This document shows positions 48,773 to 63,385 of a DNA stretch of 64,000 nucleotides, piece after piece. Below the pieces are notes generated by a model that saw only the letters and a program-made list of their open reading frames with translations, did no database searches and was not told the DNA's origin. Each line of letters starts with the position of its first letter. Positions within the stretch are counted from its first letter, which is position 1. A program made the position numbers and the translations under genes. This DNA is from Ptiloglossa arizonensis (lineage: Eukaryota > Arthropoda > Insecta > Hymenoptera > Colletidae): positions 682,001 through 746,000 of the forward strand of contig NW_027478399.1 of the NCBI RefSeq assembly GCF_051014685.1. The letters run 5' to 3'.

Positions 48773-51029
48773 CTCCCATATCTCGCAAACGGATTGACGA
48801 ACTCCCGAAGTTCCTGTTGCTTCTGAAAGTAGAAACTCGCCCCATTACAATGGTGTGTGTACTTTTCCCCTTACCCATAGCAGTTATGGGTTTCGAGTAT
48901 CAGACTTGCGAAAATTTTGATGGTTTGTCAACAACTCCTTCACTTCAAACTCCCATAACTCGCGAACGGATTGACGAACTCGAGAAATTCTTATTGCATC
49001 TGAAAGCAGAAACTCGCCCGATTACAACGGTATGTGTATTTTTGCCCTAGGCCTCTGTAGTTATTGGTTTCGAGTATCAGACTTGCGAAAATTTTGATGG
49101 TTTCTCACCCGTTCCTTAAATTCAAACTCCCATATCTCGCGAACGGATTGACGAACTCGAGAAATTCCTGTTGCATCTGAAAGTAGAAACTAGCCCGATT
49201 ACAAGGGTATGTGTATTTTTCCCCTAGGACTTTGTAGTTATTGGTTTCGGGAATCAGACTTGCGAAAATTTTGATGGTTGCACAACCATTCCTTAACTTC
49301 AAACTCCCATATCTCGCGAACGAATTGACGAACTCGACAAATTCTTATTGCATCTGAAAGCAGAAAGTCGCCCGATTACAGCGGTGTGTGTATTTTTGCC
49401 CTAGGCCATAGTAGTTATTGGTTTCGAGTATCAGACTTGCGAAAATTTTGATGGTTTCTCAACCATTCCTTAATTTCAAACTCCCATATCTCGCGAACGG
49501 ATTGACGAACTCGAGAAATTCCTGTTGCATCTGAAAGTAGAAACTCGCCCCATTACAATGGTGTGTGTACTTTTCCCCTAGGCCATTCCAGCTATTGGTT
49601 TCGAGTATCAGACCAGCGAAATTTTTGATGGTTTCTCAAACATTCCTAAACTTCAAACTCCCATATCTCGCGAACGGATTGACGAACTCGCGAAGTTCCT
49701 GTTGCCTCTGAAAGTAGAAACTCGCCCCATTACAATGGTGTGTGTACTTTTCCCCTAGGCCATTCCAGTTATTCGTTTCCAGTATCAGACTTGCGAAATT
49801 TTTTATGGTGTCTCAACCATTCCTTAACTTCAAACTCCCATATCTCGCGAACGGATGGACGAACTCGAGAAATTCCTGTTTCATCTGAAAGTAGAAATTC
49901 GCCCGATTACAACGGTATGTGTATTTTTCCCCTAGGCCATTGTAGTTATTGGTTTCGAGTATCACACATGCGAAAATTTTTATGGTTGCTCAACCATTCC
50001 TTAACTTCAAGCTCCCATATCTCGCGAACGAATTGACGAACTCGAGAAATTCTTGTTGCATCTGAAAGCAGAAACTCGCCCGATTACAACGGTATGTGTA
50101 TTTTTGCCCTAGGCAATAGTAGTTATTGGTTTCGAGTATCAGACTTGCGAAAATTTTGATGGTTTCTCAACCATTCCTTAATTTCAAACTCCCGTATCAC
50201 GCGAACGGATTGACGAACTCGAGAAATTCCTATTGCATCTGAAAGCAGAAACTCGCGCGATTACAACAGTATGTGTATTTTTCCCCTAGGCCATTGTAGT
50301 TATTGGTTTCGAGTATCAGACCAGCGAAATTTTTGATGGCTCCTCAACCATTCCTTAACTTCAAACTCCCATATCTCGCGAACGGATTGACGAACTCGAG
50401 AAATTCTTGTTGCATCTGAAAGTAGAAACTCGCCCGATTACAACGGTATGTGTGTTTTTCCCCTTGGCCTCTGTAGTTATTGGTTTCGGGAATCAGACTT
50501 GCGAAAATTTTGATGGTTGCTCAACCATTCCTTAACTTCAAACTCCCATATCTCGCGAACGAATTGACGAACTCGCGAAATTCTTGTTGCATCTGAAAGC
50601 AGAAACTCGCCCGATTACAGCGGTGTGTGTATTTTTGCCCTAGGCCATAGTAGTTATTGGTTTCGAGTATCAGACATGCGAAAATTTTGATGGTTTCTCA
50701 ACCATTCCTTAACTTCAAACTCCCATATCTCACGAACGAATTGACGAACTCGAGAAATTCTTGTTGCACCTGAAAGCAGAAATTCGCCGGATTACAGCGG
50801 TATGTGTATTTTTGCCCTAGGCCATAGTAGTTATTGGTTTCGAGTATCAGACTTGCGAAAATTTTGATGGTTTCTCAACCATTCCTTAATTTCAAACTCC
50901 CATATCTCGCGAACGGATTGACGAACTCGAGAAATTCCTGTTGCATCTGAAAGCAGAAACTCGCGCGATTACAACAGTAAGTGTATTTTTCCCCTAGGCC
51001 TTTGTAGTTATTTGTTTCGAGTATTAGAC
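48773..51029. repeat. 14-monomer HOR unit, copy 6 (3' truncated)
   Basis: In register with copy 5 but reads GGATGGACG near 49853 where copies 4 and 5 read GGATAGACG. The register is lost at 51030 (GTATTAGACC against GTATTAGACT), about 220 bp before the unit would end. Confidence 0.92.
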
Positions 51030-54000
51030 CTGCGAAAATTTTGATGGTTTCTCAACCATTCCTTAACTTCACACTCCCATATCTCGCGAACGGATTGACG
51101 AACACGAGAAATTCCTCTTGCATCTGAAAGTAGAAACTCTCCCGATTACAATGGTGAGTGTACTTTTCCCGTAGGCCATAGTAGTTATGGGTTTCGAGTA
51201 TCAGACTTGCGAAAATTTTGATGGTTTGTCAACCATTCCTTAACTTCAAACTCCCATATCTCGCGAACGGTTTGACGAACTCGAGAAACTCCTATTGCAT
51301 CTAAAAGCAGAAACTCGCCCGATTACAACGGTATGTGTATTTTTGCCCTAGGCCTCTGTGGTTATTGGTTTCGAGTATCAGACTTGCGAAAATTTTGATG
51401 GTTTCTCAACCGTTCCTTAAATTCAAACTCCCATATCTCGCGAACGGATTGACGAACTCGCGAAGTTCCTGTTGCTTCTGAAAGTAGAAACTCGCCCCAT
51501 TACAATGGTGTGTGTACTTTTCCCCTAGGCCATTCCAGTTATTGGTTTCGAGTATCAGACCAGCGAAATTTTTGATGGTTTCTCAACCATTCCTTAACTT
51601 CAAACTCCCATATCTCGCGAACGGATGGACGAACTCGAGAAATTCCTGTTTCATCTGAAAGTAGAAATTCGCCCGATTACAACGGTATGTGTATTTTTCC
51701 CCTAGGCCTTTGTAGTTATTTGTTTCGAGTATCAGACTTGCGAAAATTTTGATGGTTTCTCAACCATTCCTTAACTTCAAACTCCCATGTCTCGCGAACG
51801 GATTGACGACCACGAGAAATTCCTATTCCATCTGAAAGCAGAAACTCGCCCGATTACAGTGGTGTGTGTACTTTTCCCCTAGGCCACTCGAGTTATTGGT
51901 TTCGAGTATCAGACCAGCGATAATTTTGATGGTTTCTCAACCATTCCTTATCTTCAAAGTCCCATATCTCGCGAACGGATTGACGAACTCGAGAAATTTC
52001 TCTTGCATCTGAAAGTAGAAACTCGCCCGATTACAGCGGTATGTGTATTTTTGCCCTAGGCCATGGGAGTTATTTTTTTCGAGTATCAGGGTTGCGAATA
52101 TTTTGATGGTTTGTCATCCATTCCTTAATTTCAAACTCCCATATCTCGCGAACGGATTGACGATCTCGAGAAATTCCTGTTGCATCTGAAAGTAGAAACT
52201 CGCCCGATTACAATGGTGAGTGTACTTTTCCCATAGGCCATAGTAGTTATTGGTTTCGATTATCAGACTTGCGAAAATTTTGATGGTTTCTCAACCATTC
52301 CTCAACTTCAAACTCCCATATCTCGCGAACTGATTGACGATCTCGAGAAATTCCTGTTGCATCTAAAAGTAGAAACACGACCGATTACAATGGTGTGTGT
52401 ACTTTTCCCCTTGGCCATTACAGTTATTGGTTTCGAGTATCAGACCAGCGAAAATTTTGATGGTTTCTCAACCATTCCTTTATTTCAAACTCCCATATCT
52501 CGCGAACGGATTGACGAACTCGAGAAATTCCTGTTGCATCTGAAAGTAGAAACTCGCCCGATTACAGAGGTGTGTGTATTTTTGCCCTAGGCCATTCCAG
52601 TTAATGGTTTCAAGTATCAGACCAGCGAAAATTTTGATGGTTTCTCAACCATTCCTTAACTTCAAACTCCCATATCTCGCGAACTGATTGACGAACTCGA
52701 GAAATTCCTGTTGCATCTGAAAGCAGAAACTCGCCCGATTACAGCGGTGTGTGTATTTTTGCCCTAGGCCATAGTAGTTATTGGTTTCGAGTATCAGAGT
52801 TGCGAAAATTTTGATGGTTTCTCAACCATTCCTTAATTTCAAACTCCCATATCTCGCGAACGGATTGACGAACTCGAGAAATTCCTGTTGCATCTGAAAG
52901 TAGAAACTCGCCCGATTACAGCGGTATGTGTATTTTTGCCCTAGGCCATAGTAGTTATTGGTTTCGATTATCAGACTTGCGAAAATTTTGATGGTTTCTC
53001 AACCATTCCTCAACTTCAAACTCCCATATCTCGCGAACGGATTGACGAACTCGAGAAAATCTTGTTGCATCTGAAAGCAGAAGCTCGCCCGATTACAACG
53101 GTATGTGTATTTTTGCCCTAGGCCATAGTAGTTATTGGTTTCGAGTACCAGAGTTGCGAAAATTTTGATGGTTTCTCAACCATTCCTTAATTTCGAACTC
53201 CCATATCTAGCGAACGAACTGACGAACTCGAGAAATTCTTATTGCATCTGAAAGCAGAAACTCGCCCGGTTACATCGGTGTGTGTATTTTTGCCCTATGC
53301 CATAGTAGTTATTGGTTTCCAGTATCACACCAGCGAAAATTTTGATGGTTTCTCCACCATTCCTTAACTTCAAACTCCCATATATCGCGAACGGATTGAC
53401 GATCTCTAGAAATTCTTGTTGCATCTGAAAGTAGAAACTCGCCCGATTACAATGGTGTCTGTACTTTTCCCCTAGGCCATTCCAGTTATTGGTTTCGAGT
53501 ACCAGACCACCGAAATTTTTGATGGTTTCTCAACCATTCCTTAACTTCAAACTCCCATATCTCGCGAACTGATTGACGAACTCGAGAAATTCCTGTTGCA
53601 TCTGGAAGCAGAAACTCGCCCGATTACAGTGGTGTGTGTACTTTTCCCCTAGGCCATTCCAGTTATTGGTTTCGAGTATCAGACCAGCGAAAATTTTGAT
53701 GGTTTCTCAACCATTCCTTAACTTCAAACTCCCATATCTCGCGAACTGATTGACGAACTCGAGAAATTCCTGTTGCATCTGAAAGCAGAAACTCGCCCGA
53801 TTACAGCGGTGTGTGCATTTTTGCCCTAGGCCATAGTAGTTATTGGTTTCGAGTATCAGACTTGCGAGAATTTTGATGATTTCTCAACCATTCCTTAACT
53901 TCGAACTCCCATATCTCGCGAACGGATTCACGAACTCGAGAAATTCCTGTTGCATCTGAAAGTAGAAACTCGCACGATTACAACGGCATGTGTATTTTTC

Positions 54001-54603
54001 CCCTAGGCCTTTGTAGTTATTGGTTTCGGGAATCAGACTTGCGAAAATTTTGATGGTTTCTCAACCATTCCTTAAATTCAAACTCCCATATCTCGCGAAT
54101 TGATTGACGAACTCGAGAAATTCCTGTTGCATCTGGAAGCAGAAACTCGCCCGATTACAGTGGTGTGTGTACTTTTCCCCTAGGCCATTCCAGTTATTGG
54201 TTTCGAGTATCAGACCAGCGAAAATTTTGATGGTTTCTCAACCATTCCTTAACTTCAAACTCCCATATCTCGCGAACGGATTGACGATCTCGTGAAATTC
54301 CTGTTGCATCTGAAAGTAGAAACACGCCCGATTACAGTGGTGTGTGTACTTTTCCCCTAGGCCATTCCAGTTATTGGTTTGGAGTATCAGACCAGCGAAA
54401 ATTTTGATGGTTTCTCAACCATTCCTTAAGTTCAAACTCCCATATCTCGCGAACTGATTGACGAACTCGAGAAATTCCTGTTGCATCTGAAAGCAGAAAC
54501 TCGCCCGATTACAGCGGTGTGTGTATTTTTGCCCTAGGCCATAGTAGTTATTGGTTTCGAGTATCAGACTTGCGAGAAGTTTGATGGTTTCTCAACAATT
54601 CCT

Positions 54604-54957
54604 TAACTTCAAACTCCCATATCTCGCGAACGAATTGACGAACACGAGAAATTTTTGTTGCCTCTGAAAGAAGAAACTCGCCCGATTACAGCGGTGTGTG
54701 TATTTTTGCCCTAGGCCATAATAGTTATTGGTTTCGAGTATCAGACATGCGAAAATTTTGTTGGTTTCTCAACCATTCCTTAACTTCAAACTCCCATATC
54801 TCGCGAACGAATTGACGAACACGAGAAATTTTTGTTGCCTCTGAAAGAAGAAACTCGCCCGATTACAGCGGTGTGTGTATTTTTGCCCTAGGCCATAATA
54901 GTTATTGGTTTCGAGTATCAGACATGCGAAAATTTTGTTGGTTTCTCAACCATTCCT
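54604..54957. repeat. Single-monomer tandem duplication (2 x 177 bp)
   Basis: 54604-54780 and 54781-54957 share the rare run of variants GAGAAATTTTTGTTGCC, GAAAGAAGAAAC, CCATAATAG and TTTTGTTGG. Two neighbouring monomers this alike amid diverged ones mark a recent one-monomer event. Confidence 0.85.
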
Positions 54958-56037
54958 TAATTTCAAACTCCCATATCTCGCGAACGAATTGACGAACTCG
55001 AGAAATTCCTGTTGCATCGGAAAGTAGAAACTCGAGCCATTACAATGGTATGTATACTTTTCCCCTAGGCCATTCCAGTTATTGGTTTCGAGTATCAGAC
55101 CAGCGAAAATTTTGATGGTTTCTCAACCATTCCTTAACTTCAAACTCCCATATCTCGCGAACGAATTGACGAACACGAGAAATTCTTGTTGCATCTGAAA
55201 GAAGAAACTCGCCCGATTACAGCGGCGTGTGTATTTTTGCCCTAGGCCATAATAGTCATCGGTTTCGAGTATCAGACATGCGTAATTTTTTATGGTTTCT
55301 CAACCATTCCTTAACTTCATACTCCCATATCTCGCGAACGGATAGACGAACTCGAGAAATTCCTGTTTCATCTGAAAGTAGAAATTCGCCCGATTACAAC
55401 GGTATGTGTATTTTTCCCCTAGGCCATTGTAGTTATTGGTTTCGAGTATCAGACATGCGAAAATTTTGATGGTTTCTCAACCATTCCTTAATTTCAAACT
55501 CCCATATCTCGCGAACGAATTGACGATCTCGAGAAATTCCTGTTGCATCGGAAAGTAGAAACTCGCCCCATTACAATGGTATGTGTACTTTTCCCCTAGG
55601 CCATTCCAGTTATTGGTTTCGAGTATCAGACCAGCGAAAATTTTGATGGTTTCTCAACCATTCCTTAACTTCAAACTCCCATATCTCGCGAACGGATTGA
55701 CGAACTCGAGAAATTCCTGTTGCATCTGAAAGTAGAAACTCGCCCGATTACAGCGGTATGTGTACTTTATCCCTAGGCTATAGTAGTTATTGGTTTCGAG
55801 TATCAGAGTTGCGAAAATTTTGATGGTTTCTCAACCGTTCCTTAACTTCAAACTCCCATATCTCAGGAACGGATTGACGATCTCGAGAAATTCCTGTTGC
55901 ATCTGAAAGAAGAAACACGCCCGATTACAGTGGTGTTTGAACTTTTCCCCTAGGCCATTACAGTTATTGGTTTCGAGTATCAGACCAGCGAAAATTTTGA
56001 TGGTTTCTCAACCATTCCTTAACATCGAACTACCATA

Positions 56038-57774
56038 TCTCGCGAACGGATTCACGAACTCGAGAAATTCCTGTTGCATCTGAAACTAGTAACTCGCACG
56101 ACTACAACGGCATGTGTATTTTTCCCCTAGGCCTTTGTAGTTCTTTGTTTCGGGAATCAGACTTGCGAAAATTTTGATGGTTTCTCAACCATTCCTTAAT
56201 TTCAAACTCCCATATCTCGCGAACGGATTGACGAACTCGAGAAATTCCTGTTGCATCTGAAAGTAGAAGCTCGCCCGATTACAGCGGTATGTGTATTTTT
56301 GCCCTAGACCATAGTTGTTAATGGTTTCGAGTATCAGAGTTGCGAAAATTTTGATGGTTTCTCAACCATTCCTTAATTTCAAACTCCCATATCTCGCGAA
56401 CGGATTGACGATCTCGAGAAATTCCTGTTGCATCTGAAAGTAGAAACACGCCCGATTACAGTGGTGTGTGTACTTTTCCCCTAGGCCATTCCAGTTATAG
56501 GTTTCGAGTATCAGACCAGCGAAAATTTTGATGGTTTCTCAACCATTCCTTAACTTCAAACTCCCATATCTCGCGAATGGATTCACGAACTCGAGAAATT
56601 CCTGTTGCATCCGAAAGTAGAAACTCGCACGATTACAACGGCATGTGTATTTTTCCCCTAGGCCTTTGTAGTTATTGGTTTCGGGAATCAGACTTGCGAA
56701 AATTTTGATGGTATCTCAACCATTCCTTAAATTCTAACTCCCATATCTCGCGAACGGTTTGACGAACTCGAAAAATTCCTGTTGCATCTGAAAGTAGAAA
56801 CTCGCCCGATTACAATGGTGTGTGTACTTTTCCCCTAGGCCATTCCAGTTATTGGTTTCGAGTATCAGACCAGCGAAAATTTTGATGGCTTCTCAACCAT
56901 TCCTTAACTTCAAACTCCCATATCTCGCGAACGGATTGACGAACTCGAGAAATTCCTGTTGCATCTGAAAGCAGAAACTCGCCCGATTACAGCGGTATGT
57001 GTATTTTTGCCCTAGGCCATAGCAGTTAATGGTTTCGAGTATCAGAGTTGCGAAAATTTTGATGGTTTCTCAACCATTCCTTAATTTCAAACTCCCAAAT
57101 CTCGCGTACGGATTCACGAACTCGAGAAATTCCTGTTGCATCTGAAACTTGTAACTCGCACGACTACAACGGCATGTGTATTTTTCCCCTAGGCCTTTGT
57201 AGTTCTTTGTTTCGGGAATCAGAATTGCGAAAATTTTGATGGTTTCTCAACCATTCCTTAATTTCAAACTCCCATATCTCGCGAACGGATTGACGAACTC
57301 GAGAAATTCCTGTTGCATCTGAAAGTAGAAGCTCGCCCGATTACAGCGGTATGTGTATTTTTGCCCTATGCCATAGAAGTTAATGGTTTCGAGTATCAGA
57401 GTTGCGAAAATTTTGATGGTTTCTCAACCATTCCTTAATTTCAAACTCCCATATCTCGCGAACGGATTGACGATCTCGAGAAATTCCTGTTGCATCTGAA
57501 AGTAGAAACATGCCCGATTACAGTGGTGTGTGTAGTTTTCCCCTAGGCCATTCCAGTTATAGGTTTCGAGTATCAGACCAGCGAAAATTTTGATGGTTTC
57601 TCAACCATTCCTTAACTTCAGACTCCCATGTCTCGCGAATGGATTCACGAACTCGAGAAATTCCTGTTGCATCCGAAAGTAGAAACTCGCACGATTACAA
57701 CGGCATGTGTATTTTTCCCCTAGGCCTTTGTAGTTATTGGTTTCGGGAATCAGACTTGCGAAAATTTTGATGGT
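56038..57774. repeat. 6-monomer-spaced duplication (1,062 bp)
   Basis: 56038-56712 matches 57100-57774 at an offset of 1,062 bp. Shared markers: TGAAACTAGTAACTCG or TGAAACTTGTAACTCG at 56081 and 57143, and TCTCGCGAATGG at 56569 and 57631. Several private substitutions separate them, so this event is older than the 14-monomer HOR copies. Confidence 0.8.
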
Positions 57775-58519
57775 TTCTCAACCATTCCTTAATTTCAAAC
57801 TCCCAAATCTCGCGAACGGATAGACGAACTCGAGAAATTCCTGTTTCATCTGAAAGTAGAAATTTGCCCGATTACAATGGTATGTGTATTTTTCCCCTAG
57901 GCCATTGTAGTTATTGGTTTCGAGTATCAGACATGCGAAAATTTTGATGGTTTCTCAACCATTCCTTAATTTCAAACTCCCGTATCTCGCGAACGAATTG
58001 ACGAACTCGAGAAATTCCTGTTGCATCGGAAAGTAGAAACTCGCCCCATTACAATGGTATGTGTACTTTTCCCCTAGGCCATTCCAGTTATTGGTTTCGA
58101 GTATCAGACCAGCGAAAATTTTGATGGTTTCTCAACCATTCCTTAACTTCAAACTCCCATATCACGCGAACGAATTGACGAACACGAGAAATTCTTGTTG
58201 CATCTGAAAGAAGAAACTCGCCCGATTACAGCGGTGTGTGTATTTTTGTCCTAGGCCATAATAGTTATTGGTTTCGAGTATCAGACTTGCGAAAATTTTG
58301 ATGGTTTCTCAAACGTTCCTTAATTTCAAACTCCCATATCTCGCGAATGGATTGACGAACTCGAGAAATTCCTGTTGCATCTGAAAGTAGAAACTCGCCC
58401 GATTACAATGGTGTGTGTACTTTTCCCCTAGGCCATAGTAGTCATTGGTTTCCAGTATCAGACCAGCGAAAATTTTGATGGTTTCTCAACCATTCCCTAA
58501 CTTCAAACTCCCATATCTC

Positions 58520-60324
58520 GCGAACGGATTGACGAACTCGAGAAATTCCTGTTGCATCTGAAAGTAGAAACTCGGCCGAATACAGCGGTAAGAGTACTTT
58601 TCCCCTAGGCCACAGTAGTTATTGGTTTCGATTATCAGACTTGCGAAAATTTTGATGGTTTCTCAACCATTCCTTAACTTCGAACTCCCATATCTCGCGA
58701 ACGGATTCACGAACTCGAGAAATTCCTGTTGCATCTGAAAGTAGAAACTCGCACGATTACAACGGCATGTGAGTTTTTCCCCTAGGCCTTTGTAGGTATT
58801 GGTTTCCAGTATCAGACCAGCGAAAATTTTGATGGTTTCTCAACCATTCCCTAAATTCAAACTCCCATATCTCGGGAACGGATTAACGATCTCGAGAAAT
58901 TCCTGTTGCATCTGAAAGTAGAAACGCGCCCGATTACAATGGTGTGTGTTCTTTTCCCCTAGGCCATAGTAGTTATTGGTTTCGAGTATCAGACTTGCGA
59001 AAATTTTGATGGTTTCTCAACCATTCCTTCACCTCTAACTCCCATATCTGGCGAACGGATTGACGATCTCGAGAAATTCCTGTTGCATCTCAAAGTAGAA
59101 ACACGCCCGATTACAGTGGTGTGTGTACTTTTCCCCTAGGCCATTACAGTTATTGGTTTCGAGTATCAGACCAGCGAAAATTTTGATGGTTTCTCAACCA
59201 TTCCTTAACTTCAAACTCCCATATCTCGCGAACGGATTCACGAACTCGAGAAATTCCTGTTGCATCCGAAAGTAGAAACTCGCACGATTACAACTGCATG
59301 TGTATTTCTCCCCTAGGCCTTTGTAGTTATTGGTTTCCAGTATCAGACTTGCGAAAATTTTGATGGTTGCTCAAGCGTTCCTTAACTTCAAACTCCCATA
59401 TCTCGCGAACGGATTGACGAACTCGAGAAATTCCTGTCTCATCTGAAAGTAGAAACTCGCCCGAATACAGCGGTAAGTGTACTTTTCCCCTAGGCCATTC
59501 CAGTTATAGGTTTCGAGTATCAGACCAGCGAAATTTTTGATGGTTTCTCAACCATTCCTTAACTTCAAACTCCCATATCTCGCGAACGGTTTGACGAACT
59601 CGAGAAATTCCTGTTGCAACTGAAAGTAGAAACTCGCCCGATTACAATGGTGTGTGTACTTTTCCGCTAGGACATTCCAGTTATTGGTTTCGAGTATCAG
59701 ACAAGCGAAATTTTTGATGGTTTCTCAACCATTCCTTAACTTCGAACTACCATATCTCGCGAACGGATTCACGAACTCGAGAAATTCCTGTTGCATCTGA
59801 AAGTAGAAACACGGCCGAATACAGCGGTAAGAGTACTTTTCCCCTAGGCCATAGTAGTTATTGGTTTCGATTATCAGACTTGCGAAAATTTTGATGGTTT
59901 CTCAACCATTCCTTAACTTCGAACTCCCATATCTCGCGAACGGATACACGAACTCGAGAAATTCCTGTTGCATCTGAAAGTAGAAACTCGCACGATTACA
60001 ACGGCATGTGTGTTTTTCCCCTAGGCCTTTGTAGGTATTGGTTTCCAGTATCAGACCAGCGAAAATTTTGATGGTTTCTCAACCATTCCCTAAATTCAAA
60101 CTCCCATATCTCGGGAACGGATTAACGATCTCGAGAAATTCCTGTTGCATCTGAAAGTAGAAACGCGCCCGATTACAATGGTGTGTTTTCTTTTCCCCTA
60201 GGCCATAGTAGTTATTGGTTTCGAGTATCAGACTTGCGAAAATTTTGATGGTTTCTCAACCATTCCTTCACCTCTAACTCCTATATCTGGCGAACGGATT
60301 GACGATCTCGAGAAATTCCTGTTG
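58520..60324. repeat. 7-monomer-spaced duplication (1,239 bp)
   Basis: 58520-59085 matches 59759-60324 at an offset of 1,239 bp: CGGCCGAATACAGCGG at 58573 and 59812, TCGGGAACGGATTAACG near 58871 and 60110, and ACCTCTAACTCC near 59031 and 60270. A further copy of the last two monomers lies 3 monomers on, near 60610-60840. Confidence 0.8.
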
Positions 60325-60907
60325 CATCTGAAAGTAGAAACGCGCCCGATTACAATGGTGTGTTTTCTTTTCCCCTAGGCCATTCCAGTTATTGGTTTCG
60401 AGTATCAGACAAGCGAAATTTTTGATGGTTTCTCAACCATTCCTTAACTTCGAACTACCATATCTCGCGAACGGATTCACGAACTCGAGAAATTCCTGTT
60501 GCATCTGAAAGTAGAAACACGCCCGATTACAGTGGTGTGTGTACTTTTCCCCTATGCCATTCCAGTTATTGGTTTCCAGTATCAGACCAGCGAAAATTTT
60601 GATGGCTTCTCAACCATTCCCTAAATTCAAACTCCCATATCTCGGGAACGGATTAACGATCTCGAGAAATTCCTGTTGCATCTGAAAGTAGAAACGCGCC
60701 CGATTACAATGGTGTGTTTTCTTTTCCCCTAGGCCATAGTAGTTATTGGTTTCGAGTATCAGACTTGCGAAAATTTTGATGGTTTCTCAACCATTCCTTC
60801 ACCTCTAACTCCCATATCTGGCGAACGGATTGACGATCTCGAGAAATTCCTGTTGCATCTCAAAGTAGAAACACGCCCGATTACAGTGGTGTGTGTACTT
60901 TTCCCCT

Positions 60908-61522
60908 TGGCCATTCCAGTTATTGGTTTCGAGTATCAGACCAGCGAAAATTTTGATGGTTTCTCAACCATTCCTTAACTTCAAACTCCCATATCTCGCG
61001 AACGAACTGACGAACTCGAGAAATTCTTGTTGCATCTGAAAGCAGAAACTCGCCCGATTACAGCGGTGTGTGTTCTTTTGCCCTAGGCCATAGTAGTTAT
61101 TGGTTTCGGGTATCAGACTTGCGTGAATTTTGATGGTTTCTCAACCATTCCTTAACTTCAAACTCCCATATCTCGCGAACGGATTGACGAACTCGAGAAA
61201 TTCTTGTTGCATCTGAAAGAAGAAACTCGCCCGATTACAGCGGTGTGTGTATTTTTGCCCTAGGCCATAGTAGTTAATGGTTTCGAGTATCAGAGTTGCG
61301 AAAATTTTGATGGTTTCTCAAGCATCCCTTAATTTCAAACGCCCATATCTCGCGAACGGATTGACGATCTCGAGAAATTCCTGTTGCATCTGAAAGTAGA
61401 AACACGCCTGATTACAGTGGTGTGTGTACTTTTCCCCTAGGCCATTCCAGTTATTGGTTTCGAGTATCAGACCAGCGAAAATTTTGATGGTTTCTCAACC
61501 ATTCCTTAACTTCAAACTCCCA
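60908..61522. repeat. 14-monomer-spaced duplication in the diverged zone, copy 1
   Basis: Matches 63386-64000 at an offset of 2,478 bp, the same unit length as the HOR at 35.5-51 kb but with different monomers. Markers are AACGAACTGA at 61001 and 63479, TTGCGTGAATTT near 61122 and 63598, and CACGCCTG at 61403 and 63881. A handful of substitutions separate the copies. Confidence 0.8.
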
Positions 61523-63385
61523 TATCTCGCGAACGGATTCACGAACTCGAGAAATTCCTGTTGCACCCGAAAGTAGAAACTCGCACGATTACAACTGCAT
61601 GTGTATGTCTCCCCTAGGCCTTTGTAGTTATTGGTTTCGAGTATCAGACTTGCGAAAATTTTGATGGTTGCTCAAGCGTTCCTTAACTTCAAACTCCCAT
61701 ATCTCGCGAACGGATTTACGAACTCGAGAAATTCCTGTTGCATCTGAAAGTAGAAACACGCCTGATTGCAGTGGTGTGTGTACTTTTCCCCTAGGCCATT
61801 CCAGTTATTGGTTTCGAGTATCAGACCAGCGAAAATTTTGATGGTTTCTCAACCATTCCTTAACTTCAAACTCCCATATCTCGCGAACGGATTGACGAAC
61901 TCGAGAAATTCCTGTCTCATCTGAAAGTAGAAACTCGCACGACTACAACGGCATGTGTATTTTTCCCCTAGGCCTTTGTAGTTCTTTGTTGCGGGAATCA
62001 GACTTGCGAAAATTTTGATGGTTTCTCAACCATTCCTTAACTTCAAACTCCCATATCTCAGGAACGGATTGACGATCTCGAGAAGTTCCTGTTGCATCTG
62101 AAAGTAGAAACACGCCCGATTACAGTGGTGTGTGTACTTTTCCCCTAGGCCATTACAGTTATTGGTTTCGAGTATCAGACCAGCGAAAATTTTGATGGTT
62201 TCTCCACCATTCCTTAACATCGAACCACCATATCTCGCGAACGGATTCACGAACTCGAGAAATTCCTGTTGCATCTGAAACCAGAAACCCGCACGACTAC
62301 AACGGCATGTGTATTTTTCCCCTAGGCCTTTGTAGTTCTTTGTTTCGGGAATCAGACTTGCGAAAATTTTGATGGTTTCTCAACCATTCCTTAATTTCAA
62401 ACTCCCATATCTCGCGAACGGATTGACGATCTCGAGAAATTCCTGTTGCATCTGAAAGTAGAAACACGCCCGATTACAGTGGTGTGTGTACTTTTCCCCT
62501 AGGCCATTCCAGTTATTGGTTTCGAGTATCAGACCAGCGAAAATTTTGATGGTTTCTCAACCATTCCTTAACTTCAAACTCCCATATCTCGCGAACGGAT
62601 TGACGAACTCGAGAAATTCCTGTTGCATCTGAAAGTAGAAGCTCGCCCGATTACAGCGGTATGTGTATTTTATCCCTAGGCTATAGTAGTTATTGGTTTC
62701 GAGTATCAGAATTACGAAAATTTTGATGGTTTCTCAACCATTCCTTCACCTCTAACTCCCATATCTGGCGAACGGATTGACGATCTCGAGAAATTCCTGT
62801 TGCATCTCAAAGTAGAAACACGCCCGATTACAGTGGTGTGTGTACTTTTCCCCTTGGCCATTCCAGTTATTGGTTTCGAGTATCAGACCAGCGAAAATTT
62901 TGATGGTTTCTCAACCATTCCTTAACTTCAAACTCCCATATCTCGCGAACGGATTGACGAACTCGAGAAATTCCTGTTGCATCTGAAAGTAGAAGCTCGC
63001 ACGAATACAACGGTATGTGTATTTTTCCCCTAGGCCTTTGTAGTTATTGGTTTCGAGTATCAGACTAGCGAGAATTTTGATGGTTGCTCAACCATTCCTT
63101 AATTTCAAACTCCCATATCTCGCGAACGAATTGACGAGCTCGAGAAATTCCTGTAGCATCGGAAAGTAGAAACTCGACCCATTACAATGGTGTGTGTACT
63201 TTTCCCCTAGGCCATTCCAGTTATTGGTTTCGAGTATCAGACTTGCGAAAACTTTGATGGTTGCTCAAGCGTTCCTTAACTTCAAACTCCCATATCTCGC
63301 GAACGGATTTACGAACTCGAGAAATTCCTGTTGCATCTGAAAGTAGAAACACGCCTGATTACAGTGGTGTGTGTACTTTTCCCCT

